NCBI RefSeq assembly: GCF_001278845.1
Contig: NZ_CP012590.1
Coordinates: 1,426,001-1,490,000, forward strand
Source of the DNA: Actinomyces sp. oral taxon 414
GTDB taxonomy: Bacteria > Actinomycetota > Actinomycetes > Actinomycetales > Actinomycetaceae
DNA length: 64,000 bases
Direction of reading: 5' to 3'
A model generated the notes under the pieces. That model did not search any database, was not told the DNA's origin, and saw only the letters and a list, made by a program, of their open reading frames with translations. Every line of letters starts with the position of its first letter. Within the stretch, counting starts at the first letter, position 1. Position numbers and translations under genes: made by a program. Below, piece by piece: positions 8,029-15,813 of the stretch.

Positions 8029-9165
8029 ATGACACCCGACCAGTACCCCACCCCGGCCCACGGGCAGCCGATGACCCGCAGGAGACTGCGCGAGATCGAG
8101 CGCGCCCGCGCCGGGGCGGCCACGCCGTCCGAGCCGCCCACCATTACCGGCGCCCAACGGGCCGTCGGCGCGACCCTGGGCCGTAAGCGGCCGCGGGGCG
8201 CGGTGGCCGTCATACTCATGGTGGTGGTCGTGCTCGCGATCGTCGCCGTCCCCGTCGTCCTGTCGCGCAGCGGCGCCGGTCGCATCCTGGGGGGCGCCCC
8301 GGCGGGCGGCGGGAGCGGGGCGGCGCTGGCCGCCGACGCCCCCATCGACTCGGCCCTGACCGTCACCGGCAGGCTCGGCTCGACCCCGGCCCTGTCCCTC
8401 AAGGGCGTCCTCGCCCCGCCCGCACCCGATCAGGTCATTACCGACGTCCTCGTCCAGGGGACGGGGCGGGTCGTGAACGAGGGCGACGGCGTGCTCCTGT
8501 CGGTCTCGCGCTTCTCCGGGACCGACGGCGCCAATACGACCGGCTCGCCCGCCGGCCGGCGCCTGTTCTTCGGGCGCCTGGACGCCGGCGTCGTCGGCGG
8601 GGCCATTGACGCGGCCGTCGTCCGGGCCGCCGAGGGCTCGCGCATTGTCCTGCGCTCGTCCGTCCAGACCGGCGCCGGCGCGAGGACCACCGAGGTGACG
8701 GTCGTCGACGTCCTGCCCACCCTCGCCACGGGCCAGGCCCTGGAGCCGGCCGCCGGCACGCCGAGCGTCGCCCTGGCCGAGGACGGCACCATCTCCGTGG
8801 GCCTGACCGGCTTGAGCGCCCCCACCCGCTCCACCACCGCCGTCGTCATCCGGGGGGAGGGCGGCCAGGTCTCGGCCACCGACACGATCGTGGCCCGCTA
8901 CACCACCGTGTCCTGGTCCGGGGGCACGGTCCGCACCACGAACTACGGCTGGACGGCGGCCCCCGGCACCATCGATATGACCGACACCCTGGCCGGGCTG
9001 GCCCAGGGCCTGGTCGACGTCCCCGTCGGCTCGCGGGTCGTCCTGTCGCTGCCGGCGGACCAGGCGCGCGGGGACGAGCCGGTGGCGGTCGTCGTCGACG
9101 TCCTGGCCATTGTCGAGGGCGGCGCCGCCCCGTCCGACGCCGCCTCCGCCCCGGCCACGCCCTGA
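8029..9165 (+). CDS. Membrane-anchored protein with two degenerate FKBP-type PPIase-like domains
   Basis: 378 aa. Cytoplasmic Arg-rich N-terminus (MTRRRLREIERARAG), one transmembrane helix at ~65-83 (AVAVILMVVVVLAIVAVPVV), then an extracytoplasmic region with two FKBP-like repeats. Repeat 1 (~residues 135-235) has ITDVLVQGTGRVVNEGDGVLLS and ends in TTEVTVVDVLP; repeat 2 (~265-362) has VVIRGEGGQVSATDTIVARYTTVSWSGG and VAVVVDVLAIV. This is the layout of secreted actinobacterial FKBP lipoproteins downstream of pafA, but the aromatic catalytic-pocket residues are poorly conserved, so prolyl isomerase activity is doubtful and a chaperone or scaffold role is possible. It converges with the next gene, with only 2 nt between the stops. 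Confidence 0.75.
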   Translation: MTPDQYPTPAHGQPMTRRRLREIERARAGAATPSEPPTITGAQRAVGATLGRKRPRGAVAVILMVVVVLAIVAVPVVLSRSGAGRILGGAPAGGGSGAALAADAPIDSALTVTGRLGSTPALSLKGVLAPPAPDQVITDVLVQGTGRVVNEGDGVLLSVSRFSGTDGANTTGSPAGRRLFFGRLDAGVVGGAIDAAVVRAAEGSRIVLRSSVQTGAGARTTEVTVVDVLPTLATGQALEPAAGTPSVALAEDGTISVGLTGLSAPTRSTTAVVIRGEGGQVSATDTIVARYTTVSWSGGTVRTTNYGWTAAPGTIDMTDTLAGLAQGLVDVPVGSRVVLSLPADQARGDEPVAVVVDVLAIVEGGAAPSDAASAPATP

Positions 9166-9167
9166 CT

Positions 9168-9791
9168 TCAGGGGGCGTGGACGACGACGTCGGGGCCGGG
9201 GCCACTGCGGCGCCACGCCGCGGCGAGGCGGCGCTCCTGGGCCTCCCAGGCCGCCACGTCCCAGCGGTAGGGGTCGCGATCGGCGATCCGCGCCCGGCGC
9301 AGGGCCGCCGGCGCCTCGAGAAGGACGCGCAGCACCTCCAGGGGCTCCAGCTCCTGGGCCGCCGCGGCCAGGGCCCCGCATCCCTCCAGCACGAGGATCC
9401 CGCCGTCCAGGGGCTCCACGCGCACCGGGTCGCCCGCGCGCATGGTCTCCCAGTCCCAGGAGGGCGCGACGCCCGCGCGCCCGTGGCGCAGGTCGCGCAG
9501 CACCGCCGCGCCGCGCGCCGCGCCCCGCGCCAGGGCCGACCAGCCGGGCACGAGCGTCTCGAGTGCCAGGACGCGGACCGCGGGGCGGGCGGGCCCGGCC
9601 CCCGGCGAGTCCGTGAGCCGGGCCGCGAGCCGGGCGGCCAGCGTCGTCTTGCCCGATCCGCTCGCCCCGTCCACGGCGATCACCAGGCCCGCGCCCGCGC
9701 CCCGGGCCCGGCGGTCCGCCGCCAGGGCGGCCAGGACGAGCGGGGCCCGCCCCGCCCCGACGCGGAGGGGGCGCGGGGCGGGGGCGGACAC
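9168..9791 (-). CDS. Uridine kinase-like P-loop NTPase
   Basis: 207 aa. The Walker A is [22 protein letters not shown] at residues ~37-58, as in the uridine kinase/nucleoside kinase family; [14 protein letters not shown] matches the strand that carries the acidic residue in that family, and [21 protein letters not shown] resembles its Arg-rich lid. It may phosphorylate a nucleoside or another small molecule; a substrate cannot be assigned. Start GTG at 9791 is supported by a TAGCCT box (complement of 9798-9803) 12 nt upstream, the leaderless pattern seen elsewhere in the window. It is divergent from hisF-hisI. Confidence 0.75.
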   Translation of the reverse strand: MSAPAPRPLRVGAGRAPLVLAALAADRRARGAGAGLVIAVDGASGSGKTTLAARLAARLTDSPGAGPARPAVRVLALETLVPGWSALARGAARGAAVLRDLRHGRAGVAPSWDWETMRAGDPVRVEPLDGGILVLEGCGALAAAAQELEPLEVLRVLLEAPAALRRARIADRDPYRWDVAAWEAQERRLAAAWRRSGPGPDVVVHAP

Positions 9792-9862
9792 GACGGCAGG
9801 CTACTGCCCGCGGGCGCTACCCTGGCCCGGTCCGCCCCCGCCAGGAGCCGCAAGGAGCCACC

Positions 9863-11002
9863 ATGAGCGTCGCCGTCCGCGTCATCCCCTGCCTCGACGT
9901 CAAGGACGGGCGGGTGGTCAAGGGGGTCAATTTCACCGGTCTGCGCGACGCCGGGGACCCCGTCGAACTGGCCCGGCGCTACGACGCGCAGGGCGCGGAC
10001 GAGATCACCTTCCTCGACGTGTCCGCTTCCCGCGAGGGGCGCGCCACCATGCTGGAGGTCGTCGCGGCCGCGGCCGAGCAGGTCTTCGTGCCCCTGACGG
10101 TGGGCGGCGGGGTGCGCAGCGTCGACGACGTCGATGCGCTGCTGCGGGCGGGCGCCGACAAGGTCGGCATTAATACGGCGGCGATCGCCCGCCCCGAACT
10201 GCTGGCCGAGGTCGCCGGGCGCTTCGGCGACCAGGTCGTGGTCCTGTCCCTCGACGCCCGCCGCTGCCCGCCGGGGGTGAGCACGCCGTCGGGCTACGAG
10301 GTCACCACCCACGGGGGCACCCGCTCCACAGGCCTGGACGCCCTGGAGTGGGCGCGGCGGGCCGCCGACCTGGGGGTCGGGGAGATCCTGCTCAACTCCA
10401 TGGACGCCGACGGCGTCACGGGCGGCTTCGACCTGGACATGCTCGACGCCGTGCGCGAGCGCGTGCGCGTGCCCCTCATCGCCTCCGGCGGGGCGGGGCG
10501 GGCGGAGGACTTCGCCGCCGCCGCCGACCACGGCGCCGACGCCGTCCTGGCCGCCAGCGTCTTCCACTACGGGACCCTGACGGTGGCCGACGCCAAGGAG
10601 GCCCTGCGGCGGGCGGGCCACCCGGTCAGGGTCGCGCCCGCCCGCCTGGACCCGGCGATCGCGGCGCGGCTCAAGCGCGACGGCGCCGGGCTGGTGGCCG
10701 CCGTCGTCCAGCAGCACGACACCGGCGAGGTGCTCATGGTGGGGTGGATGGACGACGAGGCCCTGCGCCGCACCCTGACCCAGGGGCGCGTGACCTTCTG
10801 GTCGCGCTCCCGCCGGGAGTACTGGCGCAAGGGCGACACCTCCGGCCACCACCAGTACGTCCGGTCCGTGGCCCTGGACTGCGACGGCGACGCCCTGCTG
10901 GTGCGGGTCGATCAGGTCGGCGCCGCCTGTCACACCGGGGCCCGCAGCTGCTTCGCCGCCGGCGGGGACCTGGGGGCCGTCATCGGGCGCCGACCGGCCT
11001 GA
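9863..11002 (+). CDS. hisF-hisI: Fused imidazole glycerol phosphate synthase subunit HisF / phosphoribosyl-AMP cyclohydrolase HisI
   Basis: 379 aa in a single frame. Residues 1-~255 are HisF, the cyclase half of IGP synthase: [15 protein letters not shown] (catalytic Asp near 11), [22 protein letters not shown] (second catalytic Asp) and [15 protein letters not shown]. Residues ~265-379 are HisI, which opens the PR-AMP ring: [34 protein letters not shown] and [10 protein letters not shown] carry its Zn and Mg ligands. Two non-adjacent steps of histidine synthesis are joined through a short linker ([13 protein letters not shown]). In most actinobacteria hisF and hisI are adjacent separate genes, so the fusion comes from loss of the intervening stop. 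A good RBS (AGGAGC) precedes ATG 9863. Confidence 0.95.
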   Translation: MSVAVRVIPCLDVKDGRVVKGVNFTGLRDAGDPVELARRYDAQGADEITFLDVSASREGRATMLEVVAAAAEQVFVPLTVGGGVRSVDDVDALLRAGADKVGINTAAIARPELLAEVAGRFGDQVVVLSLDARRCPPGVSTPSGYEVTTHGGTRSTGLDALEWARRAADLGVGEILLNSMDADGVTGGFDLDMLDAVRERVRVPLIASGGAGRAEDFAAAADHGADAVLAASVFHYGTLTVADAKEALRRAGHPVRVAPARLDPAIAARLKRDGAGLVAAVVQQHDTGEVLMVGWMDDEALRRTLTQGRVTFWSRSRREYWRKGDTSGHHQYVRSVALDCDGDALLVRVDQVGAACHTGARSCFAAGGDLGAVIGRRPA

Positions 11003-11097
11003 TTTGCCACGGCGGCCCGCCGCCGAGGACTATGAGCGGACCGGGGCGTCGCCGGCGGGCCGGTCGGGACCGCCGCTCGTGGTCAGGAGGTGCAGCA

Positions 11098-11922
11098 GTG
11101 AACGGGTTCGAGGAGTTCGCCCAGGCGGCCCGCGCCGCCGCGGGGGCCCGTCAGCGGCGCCTGCCGCTGGAGCGCCTGCGCGAGCTCGTGCGCACCGCGC
11201 CCCCGACCCTCGACGCGGCCGCCGTCCTGCGCTCGCGCGGCCGGGCCGTGTCCGTCATTGCCGAGGTCAAGCGCGCCACGGCCGATTTCGCCGACCTGAC
11301 CGGGGTCGGCGACGTCGCAGTCCTGGCGCGCTTCTACGAGGACGGGGGGGCGGCCTGCGTCTCGGTGGTTACCGAGCCGCTGCGCTCCCACGGCGCCCTG
11401 GAGGACCTCGACGCCGTGCGGGGCGCCGTGGACGTGCCCGTCCTGGTCAACGACCTGGTCGTCACCCCCTACCAGGTACACGAGGCCCGCGCCCACGGGG
11501 CGGACCTGCTCATGCTCGACGCGCGCACGGCCACCCTCGTCCTGGAGTCGCTCATCGACCGGACCCACTCCCTGGGGATGCTCGCGGTCGTCGGGGTCCA
11601 CTCCCGCCGCGAGGCCCTGACCGCCGTGCACGCGGGCGCCCGCGCCCTGGCCGTCGACGCCCGCGACCCCGACACCCGGGCGGTGGACCGCTCCCGCTTC
11701 GAGCAGGTCGCCGAGGTCCTGCCCGGCTCGACCATCCGCATTGCCGCCGGCGGGGTGAGCGGGGCGCACGACGTGATGAACTACGCTCGGGCCGGGGCGG
11801 ACGTGGTTCTCGTGGGCGAGGCGGTCATCCGCTCCGCCGACCCCCGGCAGTTCGTGGCCCAGCTCGTGGCCGCGGGCTCCCACCCCTCCTTGCTCACCGC
11901 CATCCACCGAGAGGTCCTCTGA
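11098..11922 (+). CDS. TrpC-like protein (indole-3-glycerol-phosphate synthase fold) lacking key catalytic residues
   Basis: 274 aa with the full length and beta/alpha-barrel pattern of TrpC: VIAEVKRA, FYEDGGAACVSVVTEP, TPYQVHEARAHGADLLML, LGMLAVVGVHSRREAL, GARALAVDARDP, GADVVLVGEAVI. Compared with the family consensus, several active-site residues are replaced: the Lys of the VLRKDF motif is Asn118 (VLVNDL), the general-base Glu of LVEVHD is Gly166, the Asn of GVNxRxL is Asp187, and the Glu-Ser of the AESGV motif are Ala217-Gly218; the phosphate-binding KRxSPS reads KRATAD. Glu56 and Lys58 remain. So the fold is conserved but indoleglycerol-phosphate synthase activity is unlikely. lgt starts immediately after the stop; trpB and trpA, which normally lie between trpC and lgt, are absent. 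GTG 11098 has an AGGAGG RBS; an in-frame ATG at 11032 is less likely. Confidence 0.85.
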   Translation: MNGFEEFAQAARAAAGARQRRLPLERLRELVRTAPPTLDAAAVLRSRGRAVSVIAEVKRATADFADLTGVGDVAVLARFYEDGGAACVSVVTEPLRSHGALEDLDAVRGAVDVPVLVNDLVVTPYQVHEARAHGADLLMLDARTATLVLESLIDRTHSLGMLAVVGVHSRREALTAVHAGARALAVDARDPDTRAVDRSRFEQVAEVLPGSTIRIAAGGVSGAHDVMNYARAGADVVLVGEAVIRSADPRQFVAQLVAAGSHPSLLTAIHREVL

Positions 11923-12936
11923 GTGCTCGCCATCGCGCCGATTATTGCGCCCGTGTCCATCCCCAGCCCCTCGCGCAGCGTGTGGTATCTGGGCCCCTTC
12001 CCGCTGCGCGCCTACGCGCTGTGCATCCTCGCCGGCGTCTTCATCGCCGTGTGGTGGACCTCCCGGCGCTACCGCGCCCGGGGCGGCAGCGAGGAGACGG
12101 TCCTGGACGCGGCCATGCTGGGCGTGCCCGTGGGCATTCTCGGCGCCCGGCTGTACCATGTTCTGACCTCCCCGGGCGCCTACTTCGGTCCGGGCGGCGA
12201 TCCCGCCCGCATTGTGCAGATCTGGCGGGGCGGGCTGGGCATCTGGGGCGGCGTCGCCGCGGGGATCGCGGCAACGGCCTGGCTCATGCGCCGGCGCGGG
12301 CTGCGCCTGGCGCCCCTGACCGACGCTCTCGCCCCGGCCCTCCTGGTGGCCCAGGCGGTGGGGCGCGTGGGCAACTGGTTCAACCAGGAGCTCTTCGGCG
12401 CCCCCACCACCCTGCCCTGGGGCCTGGAGATCGACGCCGACCACCTGCCCGAGGGCTACGCCCCCGGGACCCTGTTCCACCCGACCTTCCTCTACGAGGC
12501 GCTGTGGAACCTGGCGGGGGCGGCCCTGCTCGTCCTGCTGGAGCGGCGCCTGCGGCGCCGCGACGGGACGGTGGGCGGGCGCCTCATCTGGGCCTACCTC
12601 ATGGTCTACACGGCCGGTCGCGTGTGGATCGAGCACCTGCGGGTGGACGAGGCCGCCATTGTCCTGGGCCTGCGCCTGAACGAGTGGACGGCCATGATCG
12701 TCTTCCTGGCGGGCTTGGTCGGCTTCATTGCGGCCGGCCGGCGCGGGGCCGACGACGCCATTGCGCGCCCGGACCCGCAGTCCGGGCCGGACCCCGACGC
12801 CGTCGACCCCGACGACGCCGGATCCGACGACGCCGGATCCGACGACGAGGACCGCCAGGCGACCCCCGAGGGTCCGCATGGCGATACGGCAGGGACTCCG
12901 GGCGACGCGGACCGGGTTCAAGGCGGCAACGGGTAG
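11923..12936 (+). CDS. lgt: Phosphatidylglycerol--prolipoprotein diacylglyceryl transferase Lgt
   Basis: 337 aa integral membrane enzyme, about seven hydrophobic helices. It transfers diacylglycerol from phosphatidylglycerol to the lipobox Cys of prolipoproteins on the outer face of the membrane. Seen: VWYLGPFPLRAYALCILAG, IWRGGLGIWGGVAAG, and the Lgt signature GRVGNWFNQELFGAPT (residues ~147-162) with its essential Arg/Asn/Glu, then HPTFLYEALWNL. The C-terminal ~50 residues are an acidic cytoplasmic tail with a short internal repeat (DDAGSDDAGSDDE). GTG 11923 directly abuts the trpC-like stop, so the two are translationally coupled. A client, the lipoprotein at 60455, is in this same window. 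Confidence 0.95.
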   Translation: MLAIAPIIAPVSIPSPSRSVWYLGPFPLRAYALCILAGVFIAVWWTSRRYRARGGSEETVLDAAMLGVPVGILGARLYHVLTSPGAYFGPGGDPARIVQIWRGGLGIWGGVAAGIAATAWLMRRRGLRLAPLTDALAPALLVAQAVGRVGNWFNQELFGAPTTLPWGLEIDADHLPEGYAPGTLFHPTFLYEALWNLAGAALLVLLERRLRRRDGTVGGRLIWAYLMVYTAGRVWIEHLRVDEAAIVLGLRLNEWTAMIVFLAGLVGFIAAGRRGADDAIARPDPQSGPDPDAVDPDDAGSDDAGSDDEDRQATPEGPHGDTAGTPGDADRVQGGNG

Positions 12937-12968
12937 TCTGCGGGCCCGTTGTCCCGTAGACTGGGGCC

Positions 12969-14402
12969 ATGCGCAGAGCCAAGATTGTATGCACCCTCGG
13001 ACCCGCCACCGAATCCTCCGAGCAGGTGCAGGCGCTCGTCGATGCGGGCATGAACGTCGCCCGCATCAACCGCTCCCACGGCAGCGCCGAGGAGGCCGAA
13101 GTGCTCATTGGCAGGGTGCGGGCCGCCGCCGAGGCCTCCGGCCGCCCGGTGGCCGTGCTCGTCGACCTCCAGGGCCCCAAGATCCGCCTGGGCACCTTCG
13201 TGGGCGACCAGAAGGTCAAGCTCGACAAGGGCGACGAATTCACCATCACCATCGACGACGTGCTGGGCACCGTCAAGCGCGTCTCGACGACCTTCAAGGG
13301 CCTGCCCGGCGACTGCAAGCCCGGCGACCGCCTCCTCATCGACGACGGCAATGTGGCGGTGCGGGTCACCGCCGTCACGGACACCGACGTCATTACGAAG
13401 GTCGAGGTCCCCGGCTACGTGTCCAACCACAAGGGCCTCAACCTGCCCGGCGTGGCCGTGTCCGTGCCCGCCCTGAGCGACAAGGACCGCGAGGACCTGC
13501 GCTGGGCCCTGACGCGGGCCGACGCCGACATGATCGCCCTGTCCTTCGTGCGCAGCGCCTCCGACATCGACGACGTCCACGCCATTATGGACGAGGTCGG
13601 GGTGCGCCTGCCGGTCATCGCCAAGATCGAGAAGCCGCAGGCCGTCGACAAGCTCTTCGAGATCGTCTCCGCCTTCGACGGCATTATGGTGGCCCGCGGC
13701 GACCTGGGTGTCGAGATGCCCCTGGAGGCCGTCCCCCTGGTCCAGAAGCGCGCCATTGAGCTCGCCCGCCGCCAGGCCAAGCCCGTTATCGTGGCCACCC
13801 AGGTGCTGGAGTCCATGATCCAGAACCCGCGCCCCACCCGCGCCGAGGCCTCCGATTGCGCCAACGCCATCCTCGACGGCGCCGACGCCGTCATGCTCTC
13901 GGGCGAGACCTCCGTGGGCGCCTACCCCATCGAGGCCGTGCGCACCATGGCCCGCATTATTGAGAACGTCGAGGACCACGGCGGGGACCGCATCGCCCCG
14001 CTGGGCTCCTACCCGCAGACCCGCGGCGGGGTGATCACCCGGGCGGCCGCCGAGATGGGCGACCAGCTCGAGGTCACCCACCTGGTGACCTTCACCCAGT
14101 CCGGCGACACGGCCCGCCGCCTCTCCCGCCTGCGCTCGCCCATTCCGCTGCTCGCCTTCACGCCGCTGCGCTCCACGCGCAACCAGCTGTCCGTCTCTTG
14201 GGGCGTGACCACCTACGAGGTGCCCGAGGTCAGCGACACCGACGAGATGGTCGCCCAGGTCGACGAGGTCCTCCAGGCCCGGCACCTGGCCCGCGCCGGC
14301 GACGAGGTCGTCATTGTCGCCGGCATGCCCCCGGGCACCCCCGGCTCGACGAACTCCATCCGCGTTCACATCGTTGGGGAGACGGTCGACTACCGCTCCT
14401 GA
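12969..14402 (+). CDS. pyk: Pyruvate kinase
   Basis: 477 aa, full length. It catalyses phosphoenolpyruvate + ADP to pyruvate + ATP. Seen: RRAKIVCTLGPATES at the N-terminus, MNVARINRSHGSAEEA, the signature around residues 215-230 (VIAKIEKPQAVD with the catalytic Lys), GIMVARGDLGVEMP and VIVATQVLESMIQNPRPTRAE. TAGACT at 12957-12962 is a -10-like box 12 nt before the ATG with no obvious RBS, so the transcript may be leaderless. A strong stem-loop follows at 14436-14472. The trpC-lgt-pyk order is the usual actinobacterial one apart from the missing trpBA. Confidence 0.97.
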   Translation: MRRAKIVCTLGPATESSEQVQALVDAGMNVARINRSHGSAEEAEVLIGRVRAAAEASGRPVAVLVDLQGPKIRLGTFVGDQKVKLDKGDEFTITIDDVLGTVKRVSTTFKGLPGDCKPGDRLLIDDGNVAVRVTAVTDTDVITKVEVPGYVSNHKGLNLPGVAVSVPALSDKDREDLRWALTRADADMIALSFVRSASDIDDVHAIMDEVGVRLPVIAKIEKPQAVDKLFEIVSAFDGIMVARGDLGVEMPLEAVPLVQKRAIELARRQAKPVIVATQVLESMIQNPRPTRAEASDCANAILDGADAVMLSGETSVGAYPIEAVRTMARIIENVEDHGGDRIAPLGSYPQTRGGVITRAAAEMGDQLEVTHLVTFTQSGDTARRLSRLRSPIPLLAFTPLRSTRNQLSVSWGVTTYEVPEVSDTDEMVAQVDEVLQARHLARAGDEVVIVAGMPPGTPGSTNSIRVHIVGETVDYRS

Positions 14403-14435
14403 AAGACTCCCGGGACCGGACCGGACCGGGTGACC

Positions 14436-14472
14436 GGGCGGGGCCCGCACCGCGATGGTGCGGGCCCCGCCC
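14436..14472. terminator. Perfect 16-bp stem-loop between pyk and the tRNA-Leu-like gene
   Basis: Left arm 14436-14451 (GGGCGGGGCCCGCACC) and right arm 14457-14472 are exact inverted repeats with a 5-nt loop. It lies 34 nt after the pyk stop and 10 nt beyond the 3' end of the converging tRNA gene, so it can terminate both. There is no T-tract, as is common for high-GC actinobacterial terminators. Confidence 0.75.
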
Positions 14473-14481
14473 GTCGACTCG

Positions 14482-14555
14482 TGCCCCCGATGGGATTCGA
14501 ACCCATAACACTCCGATTTTGAGTCGGATGCCTCTGCCAATTGGGCTACGGAGGC
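14482..14555 (-). tRNA. tRNA-Leu(CAA)-like, with short (type I) variable loop
   Basis: Read on the minus strand, a 74-nt cloverleaf folds: acceptor GCCTCCG/CGGGGGC (one U-G pair), D arm GCC...GGC with loop containing GG, anticodon stem TCCGA/TCGGA with loop CTCAAAA (anticodon CAA), variable region GTGTT of only 5 nt, T arm ATGGG-TTCGAAT-CCCAT and discriminator A73. CCA is not encoded. Anticodon, A73 and the D-arm layout (GGCAGAGGC) are Leu-like, but canonical bacterial tRNA-Leu has a long type II variable arm, which is missing here. A plausible promoter lies upstream on its strand: TTGCTC (complement of 14604-14609), 16-nt spacer, TATGCT (complement of 14582-14587). Whether it is charged with leucine is not shown by the sequence. 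Confidence 0.9.
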
Positions 14556-14581
14556 GCGACAACGGCCGGTGCACCGGCGCA

Positions 14582-14609
14582 GAGCATACTAATATGCGAA
14601 TCGTGAGCA
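14582..14609 (-). promoter_or_regulatory. Promoter for the tRNA-Leu-like gene, overlapping the 5' end of the regulator gene
   Basis: On the minus strand a TTGCTC hexamer (14609-14604) and TATGCT (14587-14582) are 16 nt apart, facing the tRNA 27 nt away. On the plus strand the same stretch contains TAATAT (14590-14595), a near-consensus -10 located 13 nt before GTG 14603. Two divergent promoters therefore appear to share these bases. Inferred from motif match only. Confidence 0.45.
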
Positions 14610-15244
14610 AACAATCCGCGTCTCCTGAGACCCCCACCGCCCGCAGTCGCCGCGTCGTCGTCGCAGAGGACGAGACGCTCATCCGCCTCGATATTGTCGA
14701 AACCCTCACCGAGGCGGGCTACGAGGTCGTCGCCGAGGCCGCCGACGGCGAGGAGGCCGTGCGCCTCGTCGAGGAGCACGAGCCCGACCTGTGCGTCATG
14801 GACATCAAGATGCCCGTCATGGACGGCATTACCGCCGCCGAGAAGATCCTCGACAAGCACTCCGTCGCCGTCGTCATGCTCACCGCCTTCTCCCAGACCG
14901 AGCTGGTCGAGCGTGCGGGGGCGGCCGGGGCCATGGCCTACGTGGTCAAGCCCTTCACCCCGGCCGAGCTCATTCCGGCCCTGGAGATCGCCCTGTCGCG
15001 CCACGAGGAGATCCGGTCCCTGGAGGGCGAGATCGCCGACCTCCAGGAGCGCTTCGAGACCCGCAAGCGCGTGGACCGCGCCAAGGGCCTGCTCATGGAG
15101 AAGATGGGGCAGAGCGAGCCGGAGGCCTTCCGGTGGCTGCAAAAGACCTCCATGAACCGCCGCCTGACCATGCGCGAGGTCGCCGACGCCGTCATTGAGC
15201 AGGTCGGCGGCGGCGCCAAGGGCTCGGCCAAGAGCCGGCCCTGA
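14603..15244 (+). CDS. ANTAR-domain response regulator (PdtaR-like)
   Basis: 213 aa from GTG 14603. The N-terminal receiver domain has acidic pocket VVVAEDET, phospho-acceptor Asp in CVMDIKMPVMDG, VVMLTAFSQ and the conserved Lys in YVVKPFTPAE. The C-terminal ANTAR domain (RVDRAKGLLMEKMGQSEPEAFRWL...) binds tandem RNA hairpins and causes antitermination when the protein is phosphorylated and dimeric. It matches the mycobacterial PdtaR arrangement, whose sensor kinase PdtaS is encoded elsewhere. Start choice: TAATAT at 14590-14595 sits 13 nt upstream of GTG 14603, giving a leaderless start; in-frame ATG 14594 (three codons longer) overlaps that box and is the alternative. Confidence 0.92.
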   Translation: MSKQSASPETPTARSRRVVVAEDETLIRLDIVETLTEAGYEVVAEAADGEEAVRLVEEHEPDLCVMDIKMPVMDGITAAEKILDKHSVAVVMLTAFSQTELVERAGAAGAMAYVVKPFTPAELIPALEIALSRHEEIRSLEGEIADLQERFETRKRVDRAKGLLMEKMGQSEPEAFRWLQKTSMNRRLTMREVADAVIEQVGGGAKGSAKSRP

Positions 15245-15253
15245 CCGCCGCCG

Positions 15254-15796
15254 TCAGGCCGCGTCGTCGTCGGACCGGGCGTCGGGCCGGGTGTACAGGC
15301 TGCGCAGGGTGCCCCGGGCCACGGCGCGGCCCTCGTCGTCGCTCACCCTCACCTCGTAGAGGCAGGTGCTCCGGCCCTGGTGGACGGGGGAGGCGACGGC
15401 GGTGACGTAGCCGCCGCGCACCGGACGCAGGTGGCTGACCGTGAGTTCGGCGCCCACGGGCACCGCCCCGGCGGGCGCGGCCCGCCGCGCGGCCACGGAG
15501 GCGGCCGTCTCAATGAGGGCGGCCGTGGCGCCGCCGTGCAGGACCCCCTCGATCTGGCGGGCGCCCTCCACCGGCATGCGCACGACGCTGCGCTGCGCCC
15601 CGCGCTCGAGGACCACCATGGACAGGGTGTCCATGAGGGTCCCCCGCTCCGCCGCCTCCAGGGCCGGTCGCAGCGCACTGGCGGCGGACACGGCCGAGCC
15701 GGCCGGGCGCGGGACCGGGAAGGGGTCCGCGCCCGAGTCGGGGAAGGCGACGGCGGTGTCGGCGGAGTGCGGTACGGGGCTGTGGGGCTCGCTCAT
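15254..15796 (-). CDS. Hotdog-fold thioesterase (PaaI family)
   Basis: 180 aa. After a ~50-residue variable N-terminus comes the hotdog core: GVLHGGATAALIETAASVAARR (with the conserved HGG and catalytic acidic residue on the hotdog helix) and LTVSHLRPVRGGYVTAVASPVHQGRSTCLYEVRVSDDEGRAVARGT. This matches the PaaI/YdiI-type acyl-CoA or aryl-CoA thioesterases; the natural acyl substrate cannot be read from sequence. It converges with the response regulator gene (9 nt between ends) and is divergent from polA, with only 17 nt between the start codons. Confidence 0.85.
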   Translation of the reverse strand: MSEPHSPVPHSADTAVAFPDSGADPFPVPRPAGSAVSAASALRPALEAAERGTLMDTLSMVVLERGAQRSVVRMPVEGARQIEGVLHGGATAALIETAASVAARRAAPAGAVPVGAELTVSHLRPVRGGYVTAVASPVHQGRSTCLYEVRVSDDEGRAVARGTLRSLYTRPDARSDDDAA

Positions 15797-15813
15797 ACCC
15801 GTAGGCTGGCACG

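Noticed and set aside
5147..8035. 962-codon open frame on the minus strand opposite dop-pup-pafA
   Set aside because: Gly/Val/Gln-rich translation without domains; an antisense artefact of GC-rich codon structure over well-supported genes.
11032..11097. In-frame ATG 22 codons upstream of the trpC-like start, or a Trp/Arg leader peptide
   Set aside because: GTG 11098 has AGGAGG at the right distance; the extension is Arg-rich and there are no attenuator-like alternative stems tied to consecutive Trp codons.
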